Assembly: GCF_002894645.1 (NCBI RefSeq)
Contig: NZ_NCQY01000010.1
Span: 19,956 to 83,955, forward strand
Reading direction: 5' to 3'
Length of the DNA: 64,000 nucleotides
From: Salinibacter altiplanensis
GTDB lineage: Bacteria > Bacteroidota > Rhodothermia > Rhodothermales > Salinibacteraceae
Shown: positions 9,536-18,852 of the stretch, in pieces
How positions within the stretch are numbered: the first letter of the stretch is position 1
Layout: each line of letters begins with the position of its first letter
Translations under genes and position numbers: made by a program
The notes under the pieces: generated by a model
What the model was told of the DNA's origin: nothing
Database searches by the model: none
Seen by the model: the letters and a program-made list of their open reading frames with translations, nothing else

Positions 9536-11044
9536 ATGCCCTCATTTCTCCCCCTCCGGTTCCTCTCTGCCGTTCTTGCCCTCCTCGTGGTCGTCGGCCT
9601 GGGGAGCACCCCCCACACGCTGGCACAAGGGTTTGGCGTCTACGAACAGAGCTCGTGCGTGATGGCGCGGGCCGGCGCAACCGTGGCGGACGGCTGCGGC
9701 GACGGGTCCTCCATCTACTTCAACCCGGCCCATCTTGCAGGGGCCGACGGGGTTACCGCATCGGTCGGCGCCACGCTCATCGACGTCGGCGGCGACTTTA
9801 CGTACGATCCCGGCACGCCCCGAGCCACGACGCAGGAGGAGGTGGACCTAGAAAACGACGTCATTCCCGTGCCGCACGCCTATCTCACCTACGGCCTGAC
9901 CGAGAAGATCGGCCTCGGCCTCGGCACGTACGTCCCCTACGGACTGGAAACGCAGTGGCCGACCCAGCTGTCGGACGGGGCTGTGTTCGACGGCGCGTTC
10001 GAAGGCTTCGACAACCAACTGCAGTCGTTCTACGTCCAGCCCTCCATTGCCTACCAGGTCACACCGAAGCTGAAGATCGGGGGAGGGCCCGTCTTCGTGG
10101 TTTCGTCCGTCGAGCTCAACCAGTTCCAGGACTTGTCGCAGACGGAAACGCCCGGCGGAGGCCCTACCTTTGGTCAACTCGGCGTGCCCTTCCACACGGC
10201 CTTCGCCCGCACGAAACTGGACGCCGACAATGAGTTTGGGATTGGGGGCAACATTGGGCTGTCGTACGAGGCGACCGACCGCATCAAGGTCGGACTCCGC
10301 TATACTACACCCGTTACTGTGGAATACGAGGGCGAAGCGACGTTTGAGCAGGTTGAGACCGGACTCGTCTTTCCCAGCAGTAGTCCACTGGCACGTGATC
10401 TTCCGACGGACGGAAATCAAGACGGAAATCCAGATCCTACCCCAGCCGACTTGCTACTTGCCAGCCAGTTTGGCGGCAACGGGGTCCTCGAGCAGTTCAG
10501 CAACCAGGCCGATGAAGGGGGCGCACTGAACAGCCAGTCCGTCGAGACCGAAATCACCTTCCCGATGCAGCTCGTGGCCGGCGTCAGCGTCCAGGCGACC
10601 GACAGACTGCTGCTCCTGGCCGACTACCAGTTCACCGGCTGGTCGAGCTTCGACGAGCTTCCGCTCGAGTTCGGGCGTCTGGAGGACGATGCTCGCATCG
10701 AAGACTACGAGGACACGCACGCAGTCCGAGTGGGAGCCGAGTACGACCTCCTCGATCCGCTTACCGCTCGGGTCGGCTACCTGTTCAACACGGACGCCGT
10801 CCCGGACAAAACGGTGACGCCCTTGCTTCCGGAATCTGAACGGAACCAGTTCACAGTTGGCCTCGGCTGGCACGCCACCGACACGGTGGAGCTCAACATA
10901 TCGTATCAGCGGCTTGAGCAGAACGACCGACGAGGCCGCGTGCGCGGAGCTCGACCGGGGGAAGAGCTCTCGACCGATCTCAACCAGGGGCTCTTTAGCT
11001 TCAACGCGAACCTCATCGGCGCAACCTTTACTTTGCACCTGTAA
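9536..11044 (+). CDS. Outer membrane transport protein, OmpP1/FadL/TodX family
   Basis: 502-residue outer-membrane beta-barrel of the FadL family, which admits hydrophobic compounds and fatty acids. A clear signal peptide (MPSFLPLRFLSAVLALLVVV, cleavage near AHT/AQG) is followed by the hallmark N-terminal plug region GFGVYEQSSCVMARAGA and DGSSIYFNPAHLAG. Alternating amphipathic strands continue to a terminal TLHL. The ATG at 9536 is fixed by the signal peptide. The next lipoprotein starts 6 bases after the stop, so the two are surely co-transcribed, which suggests a lipid or ester uptake and hydrolysis pair. Confidence 0.92.
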   Translation: MPSFLPLRFLSAVLALLVVVGLGSTPHTLAQGFGVYEQSSCVMARAGATVADGCGDGSSIYFNPAHLAGADGVTASVGATLIDVGGDFTYDPGTPRATTQEEVDLENDVIPVPHAYLTYGLTEKIGLGLGTYVPYGLETQWPTQLSDGAVFDGAFEGFDNQLQSFYVQPSIAYQVTPKLKIGGGPVFVVSSVELNQFQDLSQTETPGGGPTFGQLGVPFHTAFARTKLDADNEFGIGGNIGLSYEATDRIKVGLRYTTPVTVEYEGEATFEQVETGLVFPSSSPLARDLPTDGNQDGNPDPTPADLLLASQFGGNGVLEQFSNQADEGGALNSQSVETEITFPMQLVAGVSVQATDRLLLLADYQFTGWSSFDELPLEFGRLEDDARIEDYEDTHAVRVGAEYDLLDPLTARVGYLFNTDAVPDKTVTPLLPESERNQFTVGLGWHATDTVELNISYQRLEQNDRRGRVRGARPGEELSTDLNQGLFSFNANLIGATFTLHL

Positions 11045-11050
11045 AAACCC

Positions 11051-12295
11051 ATGAATCACTCCAGCACATTTCGTTCCGCCCCGGCGGGGCTCCTGGTCCT
11101 GTTGGCTTCGGTCTTGCTCCTTGTGGGGTGTGACGACGAGTCGATCATAGCACCGGACACCGAGAACGAACTGTTCACGAACTACGTGGCCCTCGGCAAC
11201 AGCATCACGGCGGGGTTCCAGTCGGGCGGGATCAACGTGCAGACCCAGTCGGAGTCGTACGCAGTGCTTCTCGCCGAGCAGATGGGAACTCCTTTCGGCA
11301 TTCCAGCACTTAATCCACCGGGGTGTCCTCCCCCTCTGCAGTCGATTCCACCGCAGCCTCCCGACACGCAGTGTGGACTGCGATCAGGGAAAACCTCGCA
11401 AGTTAAAAACGTAGCCGTCCCAGGAGCCGCACTATTTGATGTCCTCTCCAATGAGGATCCCAATGGTCCTGACCTACCCCCGGGACCGAACCAACTCACT
11501 CAGTTTGTTCTTGGAGGACGAACTCAGATACAGGCTGCCCTGGATGCCAATCCAACCTTTGCGACGGCCTGGATCGGCAACAACGATGTGCTGGGGGCGG
11601 CAAATGCTGGAAGCGTCGACCTAGCCACTTCCCCCACCGACTTCGAAGCACGCTATCGTGCAATTGCTGATAGCCTCAACGCTGCAGAGTCACTGCAAGG
11701 CGCCGTCCTGGTTGGAGTCGCTGACGTAACTGCCGTCCCTGGAATCTTTCCCGGTCAGGTGTACTTAGGGCTTGCCCAACAGGCCGGAGATCAGCTTCCA
11801 GGCAACTTCAGTGTATCATCAACGTGCGCACCGAATGACCAAGGAGGCCAGGGCTCGACCAATCAGCTTTCGTTTCTCTTTGCTCTCGACCTCATCAATC
11901 AGGCGCGCCAGAATCCGAATGGACAGTTTACCCTGAGTTGTCTCAATGACGATCCGGGTGTCTTGACGCCGGGCGAATTAGACGCATTGTCGAGCCGTAC
12001 GACCGCCTACAACAACATTATCTCGTCCATTGCAGACGAGAACGGGTGGGGGTTCTATGATCCGAACGGTGATTTTGAGGCTCTCGAAGAGGCAGGCGAA
12101 ATTCCTCAAGTACCGGACTTTGAGTCCAACCAGCCCTTCGGCCAGTTCTTCAGTCTCGACGGCATCCACCCAAGCGCCTCCACCCACAGGGTGGTCGCTG
12201 ACCAACTCGTTCCGGTAATCAACCAGACCTACGACGACGCAGACCTGTCGCGCTTGGAGAATGTGCCTCCGCTACCGGCCAGGAACGACCAGTAG
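11051..12295 (+). CDS. SGNH/GDSL hydrolase lipoprotein
   Basis: 414-residue lipoprotein with an N-terminal signal and lipobox LLVGC (Cys about 26). The SGNH hydrolase blocks are visible: block I YVALGNSITAGFQSGG with the nucleophile Ser, block III WIGNNDVLGA, and block V DGIHPSASTHR carrying the catalytic Asp-His pair. It probably cleaves an ester or lipid at the outer membrane. It follows the FadL-type porin by 6 bases, so the operon suggests joint handling of hydrophobic substrates. From about 11280 to 12290 base composition is visibly less GC-rich than neighbours, with more A/T third positions. Confidence 0.88.
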   Translation: MNHSSTFRSAPAGLLVLLASVLLLVGCDDESIIAPDTENELFTNYVALGNSITAGFQSGGINVQTQSESYAVLLAEQMGTPFGIPALNPPGCPPPLQSIPPQPPDTQCGLRSGKTSQVKNVAVPGAALFDVLSNEDPNGPDLPPGPNQLTQFVLGGRTQIQAALDANPTFATAWIGNNDVLGAANAGSVDLATSPTDFEARYRAIADSLNAAESLQGAVLVGVADVTAVPGIFPGQVYLGLAQQAGDQLPGNFSVSSTCAPNDQGGQGSTNQLSFLFALDLINQARQNPNGQFTLSCLNDDPGVLTPGELDALSSRTTAYNNIISSIADENGWGFYDPNGDFEALEEAGEIPQVPDFESNQPFGQFFSLDGIHPSASTHRVVADQLVPVINQTYDDADLSRLENVPPLPARNDQ

Positions 12296-12341
12296 ACCAG
12301 TTTGGCCCAGCGTGGTCCTCTGCGCGTCGACTCGGCTTGAT

Positions 12342-13331
12342 TTACGGTCGGGTTGAATCCGCGGCCGTCGTGTCCGCCGTCGGCGTACTGCCCTCGATCG
12401 TATCGGGAGCTGTCGGCGGCACCGTATCGGAAACTGGTTGGGGGGCCACAGTGGTATCGGACAACGGGATGGTGACCGGGGCCGACGTGGTGTCGGTCCT
12501 GCTCGTGTCGACGGCCTCGATCAGAATATTCCCGTTCTGGGTTCGAAGCTCGACGGTCGGGCCGCCGTCGCCCACCTGAGCGTCATAGCGTGCCCCGGCG
12601 TTGATGGGAGAAAACTGCTCAGAACCAAAGGAGAGCCCGCGGGTCCGAATGGTGCCCGCGTCCGTTTGGGCATCGACCTGAACCGCCGTCGCCGGCGGAA
12701 AGCGAAGACGAAGGTCCCCGTTCGCGGTCTCGATCAGGTGCGTTCCGTCCGCGGGAAGGGCGTGGAAGCCAACCTCCACGTCCCCGTTCTTGATTGCCAC
12801 CTCTGCCGGCCCCGCGGCCCCCTGCACGGTGACATCGCCATGCGCGTGCGAAATGGTCAGCGCCCCCTCCACCCCGGCGATGCGGACCGGTCCGCTCAGC
12901 CGGTCGATACGAAGGGCCGTTCGACGCGGCACCTGCCCCTGCACGTCAACGGCGGCGGGGACGTCCTGATCGGCCGCCAGGGTGTAGGTGTACTCGGACG
13001 CAGAGCCGCTCTCCGTAATCGAGAGGCCCTCCAGCACGGCCTGTGCGTCGTCCCGCGAGTCGCCCCGTCCGCGCCGCACGAACGCGAGGTCCGTCGTCGA
13101 CCGGTCGGCCCCCGTCAGACGCACCGTCCCCCGCATCCCCTCCAGCACGAGGGGGCGATCATTCGGGGCGACGGCCCGCGCCACCGTGTCGACGACCTCC
13201 ACAGTGCCAAGCCGAAGCACTCCGTCGCTCGTGCGGGTCACCTCCGACTCTTGAGACCGTTGACACCCTGCCCCGAGCACTCCAATTCCGAGCACGCCGA
13301 GTACAAGGAGAATCGCCAGAAGTCGCTGCAT
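12342..13331 (-). CDS. DUF4097-like (adhesin-type) lipoprotein
   Basis: 329-residue exported protein. The signal sequence MQRLLAILLVLGVLGIGVLG ends in a lipobox-like GAGC. The body (about 80-260) is a repeated beta-strand pattern (GTVRLTG, VDVQGQVPRRTALRIDRLSGPVRIAGV, HGDVTVQG, NGDVEVG, NGDLRLRF, GTIRTRG, NGNILIEAV), typical of DUF4097 putative adhesin beta-solenoids. A Thr/Pro/Asp-rich tail of about 60 residues follows. Function unknown. It is probably co-transcribed with ftsX, which ends 37 bases upstream. The ATG at 13331 is set by the signal peptide. Confidence 0.75.
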   Translation of the reverse strand: MQRLLAILLVLGVLGIGVLGAGCQRSQESEVTRTSDGVLRLGTVEVVDTVARAVAPNDRPLVLEGMRGTVRLTGADRSTTDLAFVRRGRGDSRDDAQAVLEGLSITESGSASEYTYTLAADQDVPAAVDVQGQVPRRTALRIDRLSGPVRIAGVEGALTISHAHGDVTVQGAAGPAEVAIKNGDVEVGFHALPADGTHLIETANGDLRLRFPPATAVQVDAQTDAGTIRTRGLSFGSEQFSPINAGARYDAQVGDGGPTVELRTQNGNILIEAVDTSRTDTTSAPVTIPLSDTTVAPQPVSDTVPPTAPDTIEGSTPTADTTAADSTRP

Positions 13332-13368
13332 GGTACGTTCGGAATTAGGAAGCCGAGCACGAATGTTC

Positions 13369-14259
13369 TCAGTGAAGCTCGATGTTTTGGATAAACCGGC
13401 GGGCGGCGAAGTACGACCCGAGCCATCCCAGCAGAACGCCCCCCCCGACAAGGCCCCCGAAGAGCAGCAGCTCCGTGTAGAGCGAGAGAGGGGCCCGGTC
13501 GATTTGCTGGAAAAACAGGCGGTAGAGCCCCCACACGACGCCTCCGGCAATCGTCCCCCCAGCGAACCCCTGCACGATCCCTTCGACGAGAAACGGGCGC
13601 CGCACGAAGCGGTCCGTGGCCCCCACCAGCTTCATTGTCCGAATGAGCAGCCGCCGGGCATAAATGGTGAGCCGGATCGTATTCGCCACGAGAAAGAGGG
13701 CCGCCAGGACGACAATGCCCCCCAGGGACAGCCCGACGGCGTTGATGAGCTGCCGGTTCTGCGCCACCCGGGTGAGCAGGTCTCGGTTCAGCACGACCTC
13801 CTCCGCCCCCCGCCACTCTTTCATCATGTCCGCGGCCCGAGCCATGCTGTCGGGATGGGCGTGGCTCGGGCTCATCTCGATCTTGATCGACGCGGGGAGA
13901 AACGTTGGGTCTTCAAAGGCAGAGGCTCCCTCCCCAAACTCCTCCCGAAAGACCCTGGCGGCCTCTTCGTGGGAAATAAACTCGGCCCGTGCCACGCCCG
14001 GCAGGGTCCGGACACGAGCGTGGAGGGCCTCTTCAATGTCCTCGGTGGCATCCTGCTCGATGAACAGCTCCATCTGACTGGCCTGCTCGCGCAACATGTC
14101 CGACACGACCGTAGCCTCGTACCCTACGATGCCGAACACGCCCACGAGCACCAGGGCCACCGCGATGGCGCTCGTGGACGCCACGGCCGAAAACGTGGCG
14201 CGCTGAAGGTTGGCAACGCCTTCCCGGATGACGTACGGCAGCACAACGAGACGGGTCAA
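13369..14259 (-). CDS. ftsX: Cell division protein FtsX-type ABC permease
   Basis: 296-residue membrane protein with the FtsX topology: one N-terminal helix (about 25-48), a large periplasmic domain (about 50-165, containing VRTLPGVARAEFISHEEA), then three helices (about 175-200, 222-245 and 258-282). The TIYARRLLIRTMKLVGATD loop is characteristic. In the family FtsX works with the ATPase FtsE to activate cell-wall hydrolases at division. No ftsE is adjacent, so it must be elsewhere. The apparent start is TTG at 14259; a GTG at 14244 is an alternative. It sits between the pheA-like gene and a lipoprotein on the same strand. Confidence 0.88.
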   Translation of the reverse strand: MTRLVVLPYVIREGVANLQRATFSAVASTSAIAVALVLVGVFGIVGYEATVVSDMLREQASQMELFIEQDATEDIEEALHARVRTLPGVARAEFISHEEAARVFREEFGEGASAFEDPTFLPASIKIEMSPSHAHPDSMARAADMMKEWRGAEEVVLNRDLLTRVAQNRQLINAVGLSLGGIVVLAALFLVANTIRLTIYARRLLIRTMKLVGATDRFVRRPFLVEGIVQGFAGGTIAGGVVWGLYRLFFQQIDRAPLSLYTELLLFGGLVGGGVLLGWLGSYFAARRFIQNIELH

Positions 14260-14399
14260 GTGGAAAGAAACGATTGTAACGGCAACCTACGAAGGCCGTG
14301 TCGGAAAGAACAAGCGGAATCGTGAGATGGAGTAAGACGGTGCCCGGGCTGCAGACCATTCCTCCTTCTCCGATTCCGAAGTCGTCGCCTGCAGGCTGC

Positions 14400-15261
14400 C
14401 TACCGTTCCGCCCCGTCCGGATACGTGGCCCCGCGCGGGTAGGTGCCAAGCACCTGCAGGTCCGTGGTGATTTCTCGGAGGTGACCCAGCGCCCGTGCCA
14501 CCGCCTCGTCCACCACGTCGCCGTATACGTCCAGATAGAACCGATAGCGGCCCGGATGCCCCACCAGGGGCCGACTTTCAATCTTGGCTAGGTCCAACTC
14601 GCGCAGTGCAAAGACGGCAAGGCTCTTGAAGAGAGCCCCCGGCACGTTGTCCTGCAGGACGAAGGTCACCGATGTCTTCGGCTCGCCCTCCCCCACCCGG
14701 TCTGCGTCCGTGTCGTTTGGGGCAAGCACGAGAAAGCGAGTAAAGTTTTGCTCGTTGTCCTGGAGGCCCTCGGCGAGCACCTCAAGGCCGTACCGCTCGG
14801 CGGCCCGCCGGGAGGCCACCGCCGCCATCGTCACGTCTTCGGTCTCCGCCACGGCGCGGGCCGCCCCGGCCGTGTCCGGCGCGGCCTCCGGCCTCGCATC
14901 CGCAGCACGAGCCCGGAGCCAGTCCCGGCACTGGCCCAGCGCCTGCTGATGGGACCGCACGACCTCTAGCCCGTCGATCGTCGCCCCCGATGGCGCCCAT
15001 GAGGCAGTGGTGGATGCGTAGCTGTAGCGCCCCAATAATCGTCACGGCGTGGGTGCGAAGGTGATCGTAGTTAATCCGCACACTGCCGAACACTGCGTTT
15101 TCAATGGGGACCACCGCCCGGTCGACCGCGTGCCCTTCGACCGCCTCGAAGACATCCTCGAACGTGGCGGACGGGTGCAGCTGGGCGTCGTCGAAGACGC
15201 ACCGTACGGCCTCCTCGCTGAAGGCACCGGGCTCTCCTTGAAAGGCGACGTGGGACGGCAT
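14400..15261 (-). pseudogene. pheA: Prephenate dehydratase, split by a one-base frameshift
   Basis: Phenylalanine biosynthesis (prephenate to phenylpyruvate). Residues 1-92, from the ATG at 15261, show the catalytic-domain start FQGEPGAFSEEAV, the motif VVPIENAVFGSV and RIHHCLM. The frame then shifts. The rest is in another frame from about 15000 to the stop at 14400: VVRSHQQALGQC, then EDVTMAAVASRRAAERYG, DNEQNFTRFLVL and an ACT domain (TSVTFVLQDNVPGALFKSLAVFAL, GRYRFYLDV) for Phe feedback. Total length 862 bases is 3n+1, so a single extra base restores a normal enzyme of about 286 residues. A G5 run lies at the junction. Real lesion, slippage or sequence error cannot be separated here. Confidence 0.85.
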
Positions 15262-15360
15262 CGTTTTGTGTACACCGTTGCGGGAAAGGACGTAGGACTA
15301 CGAAAAAGTGAATCGGCTGTCCCACGCCTCCGGGGGATCTGCGTTCCAGTCTCCCGGAAC

Positions 15361-15397
15361 AAAAAAATGCCCGGCCGGACCGATGGCCCGACCGAGC
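15361..15397 (-). terminator. Rho-independent terminator after hsp20
   Basis: Read on the minus strand: a 13-bp stem (with three G-U pairs) around a 3-base loop at 15369-15397, followed by A and seven T (15361-15367 on the plus strand are A7). It lies about 110 bases downstream of the Hsp20 stop codon and before the pheA-like start. Confidence 0.8.
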
Positions 15398-15506
15398 CCC
15401 ACGATGCGTCGACACGTCTCGTTCGGCAGCACGGCAAGCACTTTCATCCCTGCCCCTGCACCGAACGTCCCGCCGACGAGAACGGCAGGGAAACCAGAGA
15501 CGTGTG

Positions 15507-15944
15507 CTACTGGATCTCAATCTGACGGCGCGTGCTTGTCTTCGTCTTCGGCACATGGATCGTCAGTACTCCCTCGTCGTGGGTGGCCTCCACGCTTTCT
15601 GGATCGACGGCGTCCGGCAGGGTAAATGTACGGTGGAAGTTGCCGAAGGCACGCTCCACACGCACATACTCTTCGCCCTCCTTTTGCCGCTCACTGGAGC
15701 GCTCGCCACTCACGGTGAGCGTGTTGTTCTGGAGGTTAATCGTAATGTCGTCCTTCGTCGTGCCGGGGACGTCGAGGCGGAGGCGAAACGCGTCGTCCGT
15801 CTCCGAGAGATCCGTCCGGGGCGCCCAGACCGTCGACGCATCGTCGTTGCTTCCGCGGCCGAAGAACTGATCGAAGATGCTGTCGACTTCACGCTGCAGG
15901 TCGCGAACCGTGCGGTTGGAGGTACGGCGTGTGAGCTGTGTCAT
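15507..15944 (-). CDS. Small heat shock protein, Hsp20/alpha-crystallin family
   Basis: 145-residue ATP-independent chaperone. After an N-terminal arm (VDSIFDQFFG) the alpha-crystallin domain spans about residues 40-135, with FRLRLDVPGTTKDDITI, NTLTVSGER, FHRTFTLPDAVD and the closing GVLTIHVPK. The C-terminal tail ends RRQIEIQ, carrying the IxI motif used in oligomer assembly. The start ATG at 15944 has an unusually good ribosome binding site for this genome (AGAGGTGA 6 bases upstream). It is a single gene with its own terminator. Confidence 0.96.
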   Translation of the reverse strand: MTQLTRRTSNRTVRDLQREVDSIFDQFFGRGSNDDASTVWAPRTDLSETDDAFRLRLDVPGTTKDDITINLQNNTLTVSGERSSERQKEGEEYVRVERAFGNFHRTFTLPDAVDPESVEATHDEGVLTIHVPKTKTSTRRQIEIQ

Positions 15945-16163
15945 GGGTAATCACCTCTGTGTCGGTTGGGTTCGACAGTCGTGCGAACGTGTCGACCAGG
16001 GCGTCTCGCGACGCCCCGTCGCCTATCGGTTCACTTGCTTAAAGCATCAAGGCGCGTACCAGCCCGGGGACACGCCGGTCTCGACCGAAATTTCGGCAAG
16101 CCGCCACTGTCGTCGTGACAGTCGACTGTAGATGTGACGGACCCGCGATGTCTCCTCCGGTCT
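15945..16163 (-). promoter_or_regulatory. Upstream region of hsp20
   Basis: 219 bases without a gene, between the start of hsp20 and the stop of the EEP lipoprotein gene. It should contain the hsp20 promoter. I see no CIRCE-type inverted repeat or other recognisable heat-shock operator by eye. Confidence 0.3.
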
Positions 16164-17768
16164 CTACCGCGGGGCCACGTCAATTACGACGGGGAGGTGG
16201 TCGGACGCCGTCGGCGTGTCGTCCGCCCGCAGTCCGTGGGACGTCCGCACGTCGGTCGGCAGCGCCGGGGTGTGGAGTACAAACTCATGGACGACCTCGA
16301 GTACGCTGTCAGTGACGAACGCGTAGTCGAGCCGCCCCGGCGGGAACGAGCTGCCCGGTGCGATCCAGGTGGTATGCAGGGGCGTTCCTACCTGGCGCGG
16401 CCTCGTGTCGAGCAGCGCCGATCCGTCCCAGTCCGGCGCCGCCGGCGGCCCATAGCGGTCGGTGTTCACGATCTCTCCCGTGCGCAGCGTCCGTGGGTGC
16501 TGAGCCTCGCCGACAAAGTTCATGTCTCCAAGCACAACGATCGGGGTCTCCGTGGGCACCCCGAACGGCCCCTCTCCTTGCTTCACGTCCCGCAGAAAGG
16601 CCACTACGCCGTCCACGACCCGCTGTCGCTGTGCGTTGCGGGAGGGCGCATCGTCGTCGGGACCGTAGTTGCAGCAGGGCGGGTGCATGTTGACCACCAG
16701 AAGATCCGTTCCCAGCGCGTCGTCCGCGTCGAGCAGGAAGGCGCCGCTTACGTTGTTCTCGTACCCTGGGATGGTGTGGGTATCGAGAATGGGGTAGCGG
16801 CTGCCAAGGATGAGATCCTGACCAGTCTTGGCCCACGTCCACCCGCCCGTCCGCCCGAGCGCCTCGTCGGCGACCCTCGCCACCTGGTCAGCGGTCTGGT
16901 CGTAGACCTCCTGAAAGGCGATGACCCCTGGGTCAGTGGCGTCAAAGATGCGACGGAAGCTCGGCTGTCGGTCCTCCAGGAAAATTGCGCTCCGCCCACG
17001 GTCGAAGTCGTTGACGGAGTTGTACGAGAGCATCCGTAGGGCCGAGGCGTTCGGCGTGTCGATGGACAGCGCATCGCGGGGCGTGTCGGCGTCCGAAAGG
17101 ACGTACCCGAGTCCTCCGTCGGCGTCCGGCAGCCGATCCCCAGCGGTCGACAGACCCACCCGGAGGCTGTCTCCCTGAAACAGGGACCCGTCGTCGGTAG
17201 GGACCGCCGACCGGTCGAAGGCCACCTCGAACGTTTCGGACGTGACCGTGGGCAGCGACGTGAACCCGAGGGCCGCGTGGGTCACCTCTCGCTCTTCTCC
17301 GTCACGAACCACCTGCCCGGACCGCTCCCCGAACGTCCAGGCAAGCTCCGCCCCCAATCCCAGGGCCTGCTGTCCCGTATCGGGGTCGTCGTCGGTGTCG
17401 AGGTACAGCGTCAGGTCGTTGTCTTCCTGAAGGTTGACGGCCCGGCCGAGTTCGATCCACAGGAAGAGGTACTCCTCGTCGTGGGCGACCCACACGCGTT
17501 CGAGGCCCACGGTCCCGCCGTCGTCGGGGGTGTCGGTGTGACGAGCCGAAAGCGCTGCCCAATCGTCGGCCTCTCCATCCACGGAGATGCGGGCCGGATG
17601 AGCGACGTAGCCATCCACCGGCGGGGCCGTTGGAGACGCCTCTCCCAACGGCGGCTCGGTGTCGCCCTCATCGGTGAGTCCGTTCGCCCCCCCACACCCT
17701 CCGGCGACGAAAAGGAACGACAGGGCAACAGAGAGCAAGAGACACCGAGACATGGGAAACGCAGGCAT
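16164..17768 (-). CDS. Lipoprotein with endonuclease/exonuclease/phosphatase (EEP) domain
   Basis: 534-residue exported protein. A signal peptide ends in a lipobox-like VAGGC (Cys about 24). Residues about 50-230 form a beta-rich module (ARISVDGEADDWAAL, EEYLFLWIEL, LTLYLDTDDDPDTG) like CBM9/DOMON-type domains. Residues about 240-534 are an EEP metallophosphoesterase domain with LRMLSYNSVN, VIAFQEVYD (catalytic Glu), VVNMHPPC, VLGDMNFVG and the terminal SDHLPVVID. The EEP superfamily contains nucleases, sphingomyelinases and phosphatases; the substrate cannot be told. The ATG at 17768 is used; ATG 17753 is equally possible. An extracellular DNA- or phosphate-scavenging role is inference. Confidence 0.85.
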   Translation of the reverse strand: MPAFPMSRCLLLSVALSFLFVAGGCGGANGLTDEGDTEPPLGEASPTAPPVDGYVAHPARISVDGEADDWAALSARHTDTPDDGGTVGLERVWVAHDEEYLFLWIELGRAVNLQEDNDLTLYLDTDDDPDTGQQALGLGAELAWTFGERSGQVVRDGEEREVTHAALGFTSLPTVTSETFEVAFDRSAVPTDDGSLFQGDSLRVGLSTAGDRLPDADGGLGYVLSDADTPRDALSIDTPNASALRMLSYNSVNDFDRGRSAIFLEDRQPSFRRIFDATDPGVIAFQEVYDQTADQVARVADEALGRTGGWTWAKTGQDLILGSRYPILDTHTIPGYENNVSGAFLLDADDALGTDLLVVNMHPPCCNYGPDDDAPSRNAQRQRVVDGVVAFLRDVKQGEGPFGVPTETPIVVLGDMNFVGEAQHPRTLRTGEIVNTDRYGPPAAPDWDGSALLDTRPRQVGTPLHTTWIAPGSSFPPGRLDYAFVTDSVLEVVHEFVLHTPALPTDVRTSHGLRADDTPTASDHLPVVIDVAPR

Positions 17769-17979
17769 TGGGAACGGACCACGCGGACAGCCGAGACGCT
17801 ATATTGCGCGCCTCGGGGGATGTTCGGGGAGCGGAACGGACACAAGACTGCGGGCGCTTCAATCGTTGTGCTTTTCATATCCGTCACTGTCGAGCACATG
17901 CAAACCGTCTCCCCCGCCCGCCACGCCAACCGCTAGGACTTCGCAGATCCGGACCAGACAGCGCCCTCTAATGCCTCAC

Positions 17980-18625
17980 GGCTTCCCGACTGGACAAAAA
18001 ATAGCGGATCTCTGCGTTGATCTCGGATCCTCCGTTCGCGGTTCGAATGCTCTCGCTCCCAACGGCTGACTGGAGCCCAGGCCCCCTCGAAGGGGTCTCC
18101 TTGAAAGCGCCTCTCGCGCTGAAGCCCTCGAACAGACAAACACCCTGCGATATGCGGCACTGCCGTAGGGTTCGCCTGCCCCGTCGCTTCGGAGTCGGGA
18201 CCTGGCTCCGCGCTTAAAGCTTAAAGGCCCCAGACCCGAGGCATTGGTCGTCAAAATGAGACTGAACAGCCCTGTGGGCCGTAAAAACTTCTTGAGCGAG
18301 AACAAGGGATTGATCGCTTGCCCGCGCCAAGGAGCATCCGCTCCGTGCAGGGAAGACTGCTCCTTCCCATGGTTAACGGAGCACCGGATCGTTTTTCCGC
18401 CGCTGGCGACAAGCTTTCTATTGGGACCGGATTCCGCCTGCGACTGGACCCACGCGGCACAACAGTCCTCAAAGGCCTCTGCATCGATCAGGCCGCCCCC
18501 CCGGTCGAACCTGTCGTGGGAAGGAATGCCGTCTTTCAAATCCAGAAATCCAGTGTGCCAAGACTTCTTGCTCGTCCCGTAGAAATGGGTGTCCTCGTAG
18601 CTCCCGGCCTATCTTGGGACCTCAG
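17980..18625 (-). pseudogene. Relic of an ISAs1-family (H-repeat) transposase
   Basis: Minus-strand pieces in shifting frames resemble the DDE transposase of ISAs1-type elements in the correct order. From the high-coordinate end: SYEDTHFYGTSKKSWHTGFL (about 18550-18605), DGIPSHDRFDR and AEAFEDCCAAWVQSQAE then GGKTIRCS (18540-18360), a frame change, SDQSLVLAQEV (about 18290), and near the end GLQSAV..ESIRTANG and NAEIRYFLSS (about 18000-18075). The usual pattern is GIPSHDTFGRVF, then DGKTLR, then RYFISS. Stops, frameshifts and loss of the C-terminal third show it is dead. No terminal repeats were found. Confidence 0.8.
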
Positions 18626-18852
18626 ACCCGTTCGCCTTCACACCAATCTCGTGCCTTGGCCCTGGTGCGCAGCGGCAATGCGACTGACAATCTGGGGCGG
18701 GTTCGCCCCCTAGCCCTCCCGGCGCTGAATCAGGACGATCAAATCGACGGGGGAACGGAGACAATGCGGCTTCGAGCGGGATGGGATGCCGAATATCTCC
18801 GACACCTGCCTGGTCAACTGTAGCACAGCTGCGATTGCCCTGTTTTGAGTCC

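Noticed and set aside
18030..18070. T-arm-like GGTTCGAAT sequence suggesting a tRNA
   Set aside because: No acceptor stem or anticodon arm can be built around it. On the other strand it is part of the transposase relic (ESIRTANG).
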